Assembly (NCBI GenBank): GCA_937952875.1
Contig: CALFDI010000327.1
Coordinates: forward strand, 1 to 8,695
DNA length: 8,695 bases
Direction: 5' to 3'
Origin: an uncultured Verrucomicrobiales bacterium
GTDB taxonomy: Bacteria; Verrucomicrobiota; Verrucomicrobiia; Verrucomicrobiales; Akkermansiaceae
The notes under the pieces are model-generated. The model worked only from the letters and a program-made list of their open reading frames with translations, was not told where the DNA came from and ran no database searches. Positions 1 to 6,236 of the stretch are shown piece after piece (within the stretch, counting starts at the first letter, position 1; each line of letters starts with the position of its first letter). The translations under genes were made by a program, and so were the position numbers.

Positions 1-192
1 CGCATTATTCACAAGGCTGAGGCTAAGCTCCGTGGAGAACTTGACCCTGATCTGATGTTCCTCTGTGGAGGCGACCGGAGATTTCTCAAAACGCACGGCG
101 ATATTCATCCTGCAGACTTTCTGAGACATGTATGGGCTGCAGATGGTGACCACGGGAAGGTGATCTCATGGATAAAGGCACAGTCAGAGTAG
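1..192 (+). CDS. C-terminal fragment of an unidentified protein (5' end outside window)
   Basis: Frame 1 is open from the first base to a TAG stop at 190-192, giving the last 63 residues of a protein that begins upstream. I do not recognise the family. The visible part is hydrophilic and looks soluble, with no membrane segment. It contains a short hydrophobic strand followed by glycines (MFLCGGD, about residues 19-25 of the fragment) and a mixed helical tail rich in H, D and K that ends in WIKAQSE. The FLCGGD element loosely resembles the end of a nucleotide- or sugar-binding fold, but this is too little to assign a function. The stop lies only 8 bp before the most upstream start of the next gene, so the two may be co-transcribed. 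Codon use matches the neighbouring genes, so I judge it a real coding end rather than a chance open frame. Confidence 0.6.
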   Translation, partial: RIIHKAEAKLRGELDPDLMFLCGGDRRFLKTHGDIHPADFLRHVWAADGDHGKVISWIKAQSE

Positions 193-235
193 TGCCCTCT
201 TGACTCTTTCCTCTCTACACATTCCCCTCTTCACC

Positions 236-850
236 ATGTCCCGCTACAATGGTGAAGAAATCCTCGTTATTCCGCGCAGCCTGTTTGACTCGATCGGCTC
301 ATTCCAAGGAATCTCGACAGATACCGAGTCCTACATTTCCGAGCTGATCAATCCAGAGAAGAACTTTTTCATGGATCGGGAAGCAGCAGAAGACGATCCC
401 AGCCATAAGCAGCTCATCCCCTACTGCATCTTCCGCCATGGAGATCGCTATCTACACTACACGCGTGGTAAGTCAGGTGGAGAGTCTCGGCTCCATGCGG
501 CTGTCTCAGTCGGCATCGGCGGACACATTAACCCGATCGATGCTGGAGAACAGCACCAAGGATACGCGACCTACGTCGCAGGTGTCGCACGCGAAATAGA
601 AGAAGAATTAGACATTCAAGGCGGCTTTTCACAAAAGATCGTCGCTATCCTCAATGATGACTCGAACGAGGTGGGAAAAGTGCACCTCGGCGTGGTTCAC
701 CTATTCGAACTGGAGACTGATCAAGTGACTTCGAATGAAGACTCTCTCGCGAATCTTGGATTTGTCACGCTCGATGAACTCAAGGGAGACCTCTATGATC
801 GCCTCGAAACGTGGTCTAAGTTCTGTGTCGATCACGTAGAGGACTTTTAA
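236..850 (+). CDS. Nudix-domain protein with divergent Nudix box
   Basis: This looks like a Nudix hydrolase-fold protein of 204 residues from the ATG at 236. A TTG at 200 would add 12 residues, but I prefer the ATG because homologues I recall begin with an MSRYNGEEILV-like segment. An N-terminal segment (ILVIPRSLFD) is followed by an acidic stretch, a beta-rich core and a GIGGHIN turn (about residues 93-99 from the ATG). The Nudix helix then carries REIEEELDI (residues 119-127). The RExxEE metal-binding residues are intact, but the usual G of the box is D126, and the upstream E of the canonical Gx5Ex7 spacing is not in place. Known Nudix enzymes cleave nucleoside diphosphates linked to another group; the substrate here cannot be told. 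It follows the fragment at 1-192 closely and converges with the gene at 885-1379. No clear ribosome binding site is seen. Confidence 0.85.
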   Translation: MSRYNGEEILVIPRSLFDSIGSFQGISTDTESYISELINPEKNFFMDREAAEDDPSHKQLIPYCIFRHGDRYLHYTRGKSGGESRLHAAVSVGIGGHINPIDAGEQHQGYATYVAGVAREIEEELDIQGGFSQKIVAILNDDSNEVGKVHLGVVHLFELETDQVTSNEDSLANLGFVTLDELKGDLYDRLETWSKFCVDHVEDF

Positions 851-889
851 AGTAAGCGCGGCGTCCCTTTTGCGGGAACTTTGCTCACT
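849..889. terminator. Possible weak bidirectional terminator between convergent genes
   Basis: The two convergent genes end at 850 and 885. The gap can fold: AGTAAGC (851-857) can pair with GCTCACT (883-889), with one G-T pair, enclosing a small TCCC (864-867) / GGGA (874-877) stem. An alternative outer stem is AAAGT (849-853) with ACTTT (878-882). There is no clean T-run on either strand, so this is a weak call based mainly on position. Confidence 0.25.
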
Positions 890-1379
890 TCACCACATAC
901 CTTCTCCCCCGTCCTGAGGAGAAAGACTTCTTCGCACTGTCATAGAGCTTCAAAAGTGATTCTCTCGTATGGAGGCGATACTCGATCGTTTTGGAATGCG
1001 TGGTCAGTGGGTATTTCTTCTGCACCATTGTATGCTCATCTAGCCCCACGCGCCCTGTCGCTGTATCCGCTATATCCTGGATTCGCTCGAGAGCTGTCGT
1101 CACAGCATTGAGAGACTCTGCGCTGACTGGCTCCAGATGATAGAAGCGTGCTTGGGAGGCTCCTTCTGTGTCGACAGTGACTTCTGTGACAACGAGTCCT
1201 CCATCTAGTAAATAACTGTGAACGCTCACTGAAGTAATCCTACTCAGCGCGACAACATACTCACCACCTGGAACTTTTGCCTCCCAGAGACGAGGGTTCA
1301 CGTCTGTCTCCTGCGCGAAAGCGCCAGATGCACAGACTAAACTCAAAAGAATAATGCCTAATGATTTCATAATGCTCAT
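885..1379 (-). CDS. Small secreted protein of unknown function
   Basis: I do not recognise this 164-residue protein. It starts with a clear Sec signal peptide: lysine near the start, a hydrophobic core (LGIILLSLVCASG) and a likely signal peptidase I site after AFA at residue 22. The cysteine at 16 lacks a good lipobox, so a lipoprotein is less likely. The mature part (about 140 residues) alternates hydrophobic and polar residues (EYVVALSRITSVSVHSYLLD and GGLVVTEVTVDT), as in a beta-sheet domain. A helical section follows, then a basic tail ending in GRGRRYVVK. It is probably periplasmic or outer-membrane associated. ATG at 1379 encodes MSIMKS; the internal ATG at 1370 (M4) is an equally good start, and neither has a clear Shine-Dalgarno. 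It diverges from rppH (111 bp between the start codons) and converges on the Nudix gene, so it is probably transcribed alone. Confidence 0.75.
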   Translation of the reverse strand: MSIMKSLGIILLSLVCASGAFAQETDVNPRLWEAKVPGGEYVVALSRITSVSVHSYLLDGGLVVTEVTVDTEGASQARFYHLEPVSAESLNAVTTALERIQDIADTATGRVGLDEHTMVQKKYPLTTHSKTIEYRLHTRESLLKLYDSAKKSFSSGRGRRYVVK

Positions 1380-1490
1380 ACTCGTAAGAGTAACTTCATG
1401 AATCCATGATGAACACTCCTATTCGAGAAAGCTTCCGTCATCATATTAGTCTTCCTAACCAGTATATCATTTGTTTTATCTTCTCTCCAC

Positions 1491-1943
1491 ATGGATAACT
1501 TCCGACCGAATGCCGCAGCTCTCCTCGTTCGTCCTGACGGAAAAATTCTCATCGGAGAGCGAATCAAAGTCAAAAATGCATGGCAATTCCCACAAGGTGG
1601 AATTGATAAAGGCGAGACAGCGCGAGAAGCCCTCATGCGTGAAGTTAAAGAAGAGGTCGGCATTTCACCGAAAAAATACTCAATCGTCGGCCACCGAGAA
1701 GGCTACACCTACAGCTACCCGAATGGGGCTAAAAAGAAGAACCGCTACACGGGACAGATCCAGACATACTTTCTCTGCCAGCTCAAAGACGAAGACCCAG
1801 ATGTCGACATCGAGCAAAAACCACGTGAATTCCGAGATACTAAATGGATTTATCCACACGAATTTCAGCTCAACTGGCTGCCTGACTTTAAAAAAGACGT
1901 CTATCGTCAGGTCTTGTTAGATTTTTTCCAAGTCGAGATATAG
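1491..1943 (+). CDS. rppH: RNA pyrophosphohydrolase RppH (Nudix)
   Basis: This 150-residue protein has the length and layout of RppH, also called NudH. That cytoplasmic enzyme removes pyrophosphate from the 5' triphosphate end of RNAs, which opens them to RNase E-type decay; some relatives act on diadenosine polyphosphates. The N-terminus DNFRPNAAALLVRPDGKILIG matches the family. It leads to the WQFPQGGID signature (residues 31-39) and a perfect Nudix box from G36 to I58 (Gx5Ex7REVKEEVGI), with catalytic and metal-binding E51, E54 and E55. Later family features include a YxYP segment, the R-Y-x-GQ-x-Q-x-YFL strand near residue 86 onward, and EFRDTKWIYPHEF. Unlike most bacterial RppH starts (MIDxxGYRPNVG), G-Y before R-P-N is replaced by N-F. 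ATG at 1491 is preceded by a pyrimidine-rich stretch with no Shine-Dalgarno. A second Nudix gene lies about 650 bp upstream but is only distantly similar. Confidence 0.93.
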   Translation: MDNFRPNAAALLVRPDGKILIGERIKVKNAWQFPQGGIDKGETAREALMREVKEEVGISPKKYSIVGHREGYTYSYPNGAKKKNRYTGQIQTYFLCQLKDEDPDVDIEQKPREFRDTKWIYPHEFQLNWLPDFKKDVYRQVLLDFFQVEI

Positions 1944-1981
1944 CAAGTTGCGCAGGGAGCAATCGCAGCTACCTTCACTCC

Positions 1982-2584
1982 GTGAAAAAGGAACTCTGTA
2001 TCAAAGCTCTCATTACTCTTGCTCTCATCTGGGGCATCGCATGGGGGGTGGGAGCTATTGCGGGCTCTAAGAGGGCAACAGCTAAACGCTTTCTCAAAGA
2101 ATATAGGTCCTCTGCATTAGTCATGGCCGACACACAGGACTCTAAAGCCAGACGCCGAGCACTGACTGACCTTTCTAAAGTCATGAACCGCATGGACTTG
2201 AAGGCTCGGGAAGAACTCAGGGAAGCTGGAGAAGACCGAGCCTTCTTCGAAAGCCTCACTCCTGATGAACGCCGCTATTGGATCGAGCTCACGATCGAAA
2301 AATCCATGAAAAAGATGATTCAGGCTCTGGATTCCATGCCACCAGATGAGCGAAAAGACTTTATCGAAAAAGGCATCGCAGAGCTTGAAAAGGGGCAAGC
2401 GAAAGAAGACATGGATCGCCTCCAAGAACTCGACCCTCAACTCATCGATCGCATTACCGAAGAAGGTATGTCTGCCTACTATCAAGATGCCGGATCAGAG
2501 ACTAAAATGGACTTAGCACCACTCATGGAAGCGATGAATGGAGTCATGCAAGGGATCCGTGGAAATCAATATGCTCCTAACTAG
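1982..2584 (+). CDS. Membrane-anchored helical protein with degenerate LxPDER repeats, unknown function
   Basis: I do not recognise this 200-residue protein. It begins at GTG (1982); the next in-frame ATG is residue 48, which would remove the membrane segment, so GTG is preferred. Residues 8-27 form one hydrophobic segment after two lysines, either an uncleaved anchor or a signal peptide without an obvious cleavage site. The rest is strongly charged and predicted helical. It contains related units: LTPDERRYWIE (92-102) and MPPDERKDFIE (119-129) are clearly alike, 27 residues apart. RMDLKAREELRE (70-81) and ELDPQLIDRITE (149-160) look like weaker copies. The motif recalls the L-T/S-P-E/D-E/Q-R helices of periplasmic helical proteins, but I make no family claim. 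The mature part probably lies in the periplasm. Its stop is 2 bp before the ATG of the pseudopilin-like gene, which strongly suggests translational coupling and a shared role. Confidence 0.8.
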   Translation: MKKELCIKALITLALIWGIAWGVGAIAGSKRATAKRFLKEYRSSALVMADTQDSKARRRALTDLSKVMNRMDLKAREELREAGEDRAFFESLTPDERRYWIELTIEKSMKKMIQALDSMPPDERKDFIEKGIAELEKGQAKEDMDRLQELDPQLIDRITEEGMSAYYQDAGSETKMDLAPLMEAMNGVMQGIRGNQYAPN

Positions 2585-2586
2585 AT

Positions 2587-3126
2587 ATGATGAGACCACA
2601 CCGTAAATCCCATGGCTTCACCATGGTAGAACTCATTACCGTTATCGCTATTATTATTACACTAGTAGGAATAGCCGTCCCCATCTCTGGAAACCTCAAG
2701 AAAAAGGCTGTGAACAGCGGCTGTGTTAATAATCTCCGGACCATGGGCGCGGGGCTCGAAGGATACCTCGCTGATCACAACAATGTCATGCCTAGCATCT
2801 CAATGGGCGTCACAACAATCAATGGCGAAGAAGAAGTCGCTACACTCGAGACCGTCCTACTCGAGTATGTGGGTGGTGATAAGGAGGTCTTCAACTGCCC
2901 TGCAGATAATGAACAGTTCGCCAAGACGGGCTCCAGCTACTTCTGGAATCCCATGGTCAGCGCCCAAAACCAGCGTAACCTGGAATTCATGGGAAATGAT
3001 AATGACCCAGCATCTATCCCCCTCATCTCTGATAAAGAGGCCTTCCACGGAGAGAAAAACGGAACCAATATCCTCTACGCAGACTATGAAACTACAGAGA
3101 AAGTCCGCTTCCGCACAGGGAACTAA
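2587..3126 (+). CDS. Type II/IV pseudopilin-like protein (prepilin N-terminal methylation motif)
   Basis: This 179-residue protein carries a class III prepilin signal. A short basic leader (MMRPHRKSHG) is cut after G10, then F11 begins the mature chain with E15 at the conserved +5 position. The hydrophobic helix FTMVELITVIAIIITLVGIA follows (11-30). Type II secretion pseudopilins and type IV pilins are processed this way by PilD-type peptidases. The globular part has two cysteines, C46 (SGCVNN) and C104 (FNCPADN), which may form a disulfide. It ends with H154 and NILYADY (161-167), a variant of the H-x9-DG ending common in the many pseudopilin-like proteins of Planctomycetes and Verrucomicrobia. 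No other secretion or pilus gene is visible here. Such lone pseudopilins are frequent in those phyla and their roles are mostly unknown. It starts 2 bp after the preceding gene and ends 16 bp before the ABC ATPase. Confidence 0.9.
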   Translation: MMRPHRKSHGFTMVELITVIAIIITLVGIAVPISGNLKKKAVNSGCVNNLRTMGAGLEGYLADHNNVMPSISMGVTTINGEEEVATLETVLLEYVGGDKEVFNCPADNEQFAKTGSSYFWNPMVSAQNQRNLEFMGNDNDPASIPLISDKEAFHGEKNGTNILYADYETTEKVRFRTGN

Positions 3127-3142
3127 TCGCTTGTTACTCTAG

Positions 3143-4009
3143 ATGTTAGAAATCAAAAACCTTCACAAGTCTTTCGGAAAAAAGCCCGCATTACGTGATC
3201 TCTCCTTCTCTGTAGAAAAAGGCCAAATCTACGGACTCCTCGGTCATAATGGAGCAGGTAAATCGACGACACTAGGAATCATTCTCGCCATGATCGCAGC
3301 GGACAAAGGGTCTGTCCGCATCGGCGGAGTCTCCGTGCAGAAGGATCGCGCTGCCGCTCTCAGAAAAGTGGGCGCTATATTCGAAAGCCCCGCCTTTTAT
3401 GAATATATGACTGGATGGCAGAATCTCAAAACGATGGTGAGCTACTCTGGTCGTTTCGATGAAAAGCTAGCTAAAGACGTCGTAGAAAAAGTGCGTCTCA
3501 CAGACCGAATTCACCACAAAGTCGGCTCATACTCACATGGCATGAGACAGCGCCTCGCACTTGCGCAAGCCCTTCTACCTGAGCCAGAAGTCCTTCTACT
3601 AGATGAACCCACAGATGGCCTCGATCCCGAAGGCATTAAATGGTTCCGCGACTTCATCATTAACTTACGAAATGAACGTGGAATGACCGTTTTATTTAAT
3701 TCTCACTTACTCGGCGAAGTGGAGCAAATGTGTGAACGCGTCGCCATTATCAAACAAGGCCAACTCGTCCATGAAGGCTCTATCGCTGATCTGGAAGAAG
3801 ATGATCCCACATATATCGTAGAAACAAGCGAAGGTGGATCCGACATCATTAAGCAGCACGGCGGCACTCACATTTCAGACCACCGCTATGCCCTACCTAG
3901 CCATCTCACGCCTTCCGACTTGAATGCCTCACTCGTAACCGCAGGCATCGCCGTCCATCACCTCGCTCGCCATCGTCGATCACTCGAAGACCTCTACCTC
4001 TCCTTGTAA
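3143..4009 (+). CDS. ABC-2 type exporter, ATP-binding subunit
   Basis: This 288-residue ATPase powers an ABC-2 family exporter on the cytoplasmic face of the inner membrane. Visible motifs, in order, are Walker A GHNGAGKST (34-42), a Q-loop position occupied by glutamate (FESPAFYEYMTG, E81) as in many CcmA/BcrA-type ATPases, the signature SHGMRQRLALAQALL (131-145), Walker B VLLLDE (150-155), the D-loop GLDPEG (159-164) and the switch histidine H188 in NSHLL. All catalytic residues are present. Residues from about 220 to 288 form a C-terminal extension typical of the family. The substrate cannot be read from the sequence; relatives export peptides, antibiotics, polysaccharides or lipids. The stop TAA shares its last base with the permease ATG at 4009, so the two subunits are translationally coupled. 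The start at 3143 has no clear Shine-Dalgarno and lies 16 bp after the pseudopilin-like gene, suggesting one operon. Confidence 0.93.
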   Translation: MLEIKNLHKSFGKKPALRDLSFSVEKGQIYGLLGHNGAGKSTTLGIILAMIAADKGSVRIGGVSVQKDRAAALRKVGAIFESPAFYEYMTGWQNLKTMVSYSGRFDEKLAKDVVEKVRLTDRIHHKVGSYSHGMRQRLALAQALLPEPEVLLLDEPTDGLDPEGIKWFRDFIINLRNERGMTVLFNSHLLGEVEQMCERVAIIKQGQLVHEGSIADLEEDDPTYIVETSEGGSDIIKQHGGTHISDHRYALPSHLTPSDLNASLVTAGIAVHHLARHRRSLEDLYLSL

Positions 4010-4860
4010 TGCCTTTGTTCTTCATCCAGCTCCTAGGAGAGCTACGCAAACTCTACGCCCGCCGCCGCACCTACATCGGATATGTAGTCTTTCTCGTATT
4101 TGAGCTCGTTCTTCTCGGTGTTTTTAAATTGGAAAAAAGCCAAGACAGCATGCGCCAATTACTGGAAACGAATGGCGCCATGTTCGAGACATACTATACA
4201 TCTCTTACAGTCACTTATTGGGTTATGAGTTTTAGTATGTTCTTACTAGGTTCGATATTTTTCGCACTGGTCTCAGGAGACATCGTCGCCAAAGAGGCCG
4301 AAGACGGCAACCTACGACTCGTTCTCGCGCGCCCTATCAGCCGTCTCCGAGTCCTTATTTTAAAGTATATCGCGACACTTATTTACACATTTAGTTTTGT
4401 GATATTTGTCGGCATCACAGGCTACGGCATGTCTGTAGCGGCTCTCGGCTGGGACGGTGGGTTATTCATTTGGAATCTCAAAATGCAGACCTTCGCGCTC
4501 TTTCCCACCTTTGGAGAAGGTTTTCCACGTATTGTTATATCCGCCATTCTGATAGGAATCAGCATGTGCACCCTGTCTTCCATCGCGTTCTGCTTAAGCT
4601 GCTTCAAAATGAAACCTGCGACTGCTACCATAGCCTCTCTCAGCATACTGTTTTTGGATATGATCTTGCAGGAGTTCCCTTTCATAAAGCCTTACGAAGA
4701 ATACTTTATCACCTTCAAGATGAGCACATGGGTCTACGCCCTGCGAGAAGAAGTTGACTGGGCCAGTATAGCTCAGCCTTACACATTCCTTATGGCCTTA
4801 AACCTGACTCTTTTCACAATTGGCTGGCTCTCCTTCTCATCACGGGATTTCAAAACCTAA
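4009..4860 (+). CDS. ABC-2 type exporter, permease subunit
   Basis: This 283-residue integral membrane protein is the partner of the preceding ATPase. About six hydrophobic segments can be seen, roughly at residues 21-40, 67-90, 116-147, 173-198, 205-222 and 257-276. Between the second and third lies the cytoplasmic motif GDIVAKEAEDGNLRLVLARP (90-109), followed by SRLRVLILKY. This matches the conserved E-x-x-x-G-T/N-L-R-L-x-L-A-R-P-x-S-R region of ABC-2 permeases that contacts the ATPase. The periplasmic loop between the first two segments (about 41-66) is short, so no large extracellular domain is present. The substrate is unknown. The start codon overlaps the ATPase stop by one base (TAATG). 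No convincing terminator follows in the 124-bp gap before ruvX. Confidence 0.9.
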   Translation: MPLFFIQLLGELRKLYARRRTYIGYVVFLVFELVLLGVFKLEKSQDSMRQLLETNGAMFETYYTSLTVTYWVMSFSMFLLGSIFFALVSGDIVAKEAEDGNLRLVLARPISRLRVLILKYIATLIYTFSFVIFVGITGYGMSVAALGWDGGLFIWNLKMQTFALFPTFGEGFPRIVISAILIGISMCTLSSIAFCLSCFKMKPATATIASLSILFLDMILQEFPFIKPYEEYFITFKMSTWVYALREEVDWASIAQPYTFLMALNLTLFTIGWLSFSSRDFKT

Positions 4861-4984
4861 AATCCACACTCACAAGCTATCTATTACTAAAATTGTAATA
4901 AAAAACCTTCAGCTCATTCATTTAAAAAAACGGCATGTATTTCATAATCGAGGACGAGACTTGTGAGATCCGCTAGGGACCAGT

Positions 4985-5428
4985 ATGACGCGTGACATGG
5001 ATATCGAACACCCCATTTTAGCGATCGATCACGGTGCAGCACGTATCGGGTTGGCTGCGACCGATATGCTGGGCATAGCGACACATCCTGCAGGCACTAT
5101 CCACGTGAAGAACAGCGACCCGATGGAGGAACTGGGAAAAGTAATCTCTCAAAGGTTAGTCAAAACAATCGTGATCGGAATGCCCTACCATATGGATGGC
5201 TCTGAGGGTGATGCTGCGAAAAAGATCCGAAAGTTTAGCAAAGTTGTCGCACGCTTTTTCCCCGATATCCCCCTGCACTTTATCGATGAAAGGATGACAA
5301 CGATGAGTGCCGCAGAAAAGTTACACTCAGCTGGAAAGAATGCGAAAAAGCAAAAAGCGATCATCGACCAAGCAGCTGCAATGGAAATATTGAATCTCTT
5401 TTTAGAAGAGAATGGATTGCTCGATTAG
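4985..5428 (+). CDS. ruvX: RuvX/YqgF-family RNase H-like putative resolvase or pre-16S rRNA nuclease
   Basis: This 147-residue protein has the YqgF/RuvX layout. The family is an RNase H-fold nuclease linked to 5' end maturation of 16S rRNA, and also proposed as a Holliday junction resolvase. The sequence shows AIDHGAARIGLAATD (13-27) with catalytic D15, the strand-turn IGMPYHMDGSEG (64-75), DERMTT (101-106) and the C-terminal IIDQAAAMEIL (126-136) with D128. These are the expected acidic residues. H16 replaces the aromatic or hydrophobic residue usually next to the first aspartate. ATG at 4985 is preceded by AGGGA (4975-4979), the best ribosome binding site in the window; M5 at 4997 is a less likely start. 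The family name usually suits proteins of 135-150 residues, so the gene is full length. truA follows 29 bp downstream and is probably co-transcribed. Confidence 0.92.
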   Translation: MTRDMDIEHPILAIDHGAARIGLAATDMLGIATHPAGTIHVKNSDPMEELGKVISQRLVKTIVIGMPYHMDGSEGDAAKKIRKFSKVVARFFPDIPLHFIDERMTTMSAAEKLHSAGKNAKKQKAIIDQAAAMEILNLFLEENGLLD

Positions 5429-5457
5429 AGCTGCGAAGGTAAATCACTCGAAGTTCT

Positions 5458-6219
5458 ATGCGTCTCAAGCTCACTATCGCCTATGATGGCCACCCATTTC
5501 AAGGGTGGCAGACTCAGCCACAACCGGAGCTAACAACGGTGCAGGGTGAGATTCATAAAGCTCTCGAAGTCATCGCAAAAGAGCCTGTGAAAATTCATGG
5601 ATCTGGGCGGACAGACACTGGAGTCCACGCGACAGGACAGACCGCACACTTCGATGCACCGGCATCTGTCGACATGAACGCCTATAACTGGGTGCCAGCC
5701 CTCAATTCGAATCTCCCTCCCTCCATCCGAATTATGGACTGCGAAGAAATGCCTAGCGACTTTCACGCACGGCACTCAGCGGTGGCTAAGACCTATACCT
5801 ATCGGCTCTGCCTCGCACCGGTCCTCCCTCCACATGATGCGCATCGGGCCTGGCACCTTCCACGGCAGCTAGACTTAGACACACTGAACCAAGCCATGGA
5901 CCTCTTCCTGGGCACGCATCATTTCCGTAACTTCTGTGCTCTACGTGGAAACGAATATGAAGGCACGGAATATGAGAGAACAATCACTCGTGCCACTGCT
6001 GACACGACGCATGACGGCTATCTTCTCACCTTCACAGGGCACGGATTCCTCTATAAAATGGTCCGCTTCATGACGAGAGCTGCAGTGAATGCCTCACAAG
6101 GACGCCTCAGGCTCGACGACATGGCAGAGCTACTAGGGACTCCGCATGTGCACGATCATCTCAAAGTGCCCTGCGCACCTCCTGATGGTCTGACATTGAC
6201 CCAGGTAGACTACAAATAA
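5458..6219 (+). CDS. truA: tRNA pseudouridine(38-40) synthase TruA
   Basis: This 253-residue enzyme converts uridines 38, 39 and 40 in the anticodon stem-loop of many tRNAs to pseudouridine. The sequence follows TruA throughout. It has the N-terminal strand LKLTIAYDGHPFQGWQTQP (3-21), the catalytic motif GSGRTDTGVHA (48-58) with nucleophile D53, and DFHARHSAVAKTYTYRL (101-117). The second half carries THHFRNFCA (153-161) and GHGFLYKMVRFM (194-205), and it ends with APPDGLTLTQVDY, the usual C-terminus. Length and all key residues are normal. The conserved glycine often found after MVRxxV is replaced (MVRFMTRA), a small variation. It starts 29 bp after ruvX, with no strong Shine-Dalgarno, and converges on the metalloprotease gene with 13 bp between stops. 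Confidence 0.95.
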   Translation: MRLKLTIAYDGHPFQGWQTQPQPELTTVQGEIHKALEVIAKEPVKIHGSGRTDTGVHATGQTAHFDAPASVDMNAYNWVPALNSNLPPSIRIMDCEEMPSDFHARHSAVAKTYTYRLCLAPVLPPHDAHRAWHLPRQLDLDTLNQAMDLFLGTHHFRNFCALRGNEYEGTEYERTITRATADTTHDGYLLTFTGHGFLYKMVRFMTRAAVNASQGRLRLDDMAELLGTPHVHDHLKVPCAPPDGLTLTQVDYK

Positions 6220-6236
6220 GCTTTTGTAGCACCTAC
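6205..6236. terminator. Hairpin spanning the convergent stop codons of truA and the metalloprotease gene
   Basis: CTACAAA (6210-6216) pairs perfectly with TTTGTAG (6223-6229) around the loop TAAGCT, and GTAG (6205-6208) can pair with CTAC (6233-6236) as an outer stem. The hairpin covers the truA stop (6217-6219) and reaches the opposing stop (6233-6235). No T-run follows on either strand, so termination by this element is plausible from its position but not shown. Confidence 0.35.

Noticed and set aside
1380..1490. Divergent gap between the small secreted gene and rppH
   Set aside because: It must hold promoters for both directions, but no paired -35/-10 hexamers are convincing on either strand.
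1471..1920. 149-codon + strand open frame overlapping rppH
   Set aside because: It is a shifted-frame shadow of rppH. The product is rich in S, T, K and R, without any family pattern, while rppH matches its family throughout.
1941..1971. TAGC...GCTA and TTGC...GCAA nested pairs after rppH
   Set aside because: Two 4-bp stems with interior mismatches and no T-run; too weak for a terminator call.
2117..2485. 122-codon - strand open frame opposite the repeat protein
   Set aside because: It is fully antisense to a well-supported gene and its composition is that of a reverse-frame shadow.
2723..3142. 139-codon + strand open frame overlapping the pseudopilin gene
   Set aside because: It is a shifted-frame shadow, rich in S, P and T, starting inside the pseudopilin gene.
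4883..4899. ATTAC/GTAAT inverted repeat followed by an A-run, after the permease gene
   Set aside because: There are only 5 A/T-rich base pairs and no T-tract on the + strand. It could be a minor operator, but chance is as likely in this AT-rich gap.
4861..4984. 124-bp gap before ruvX, checked for promoter elements
   Set aside because: CATAAT occurs upstream of ruvX but no acceptable -35 lies 16-18 bp before it, so I did not list a promoter.
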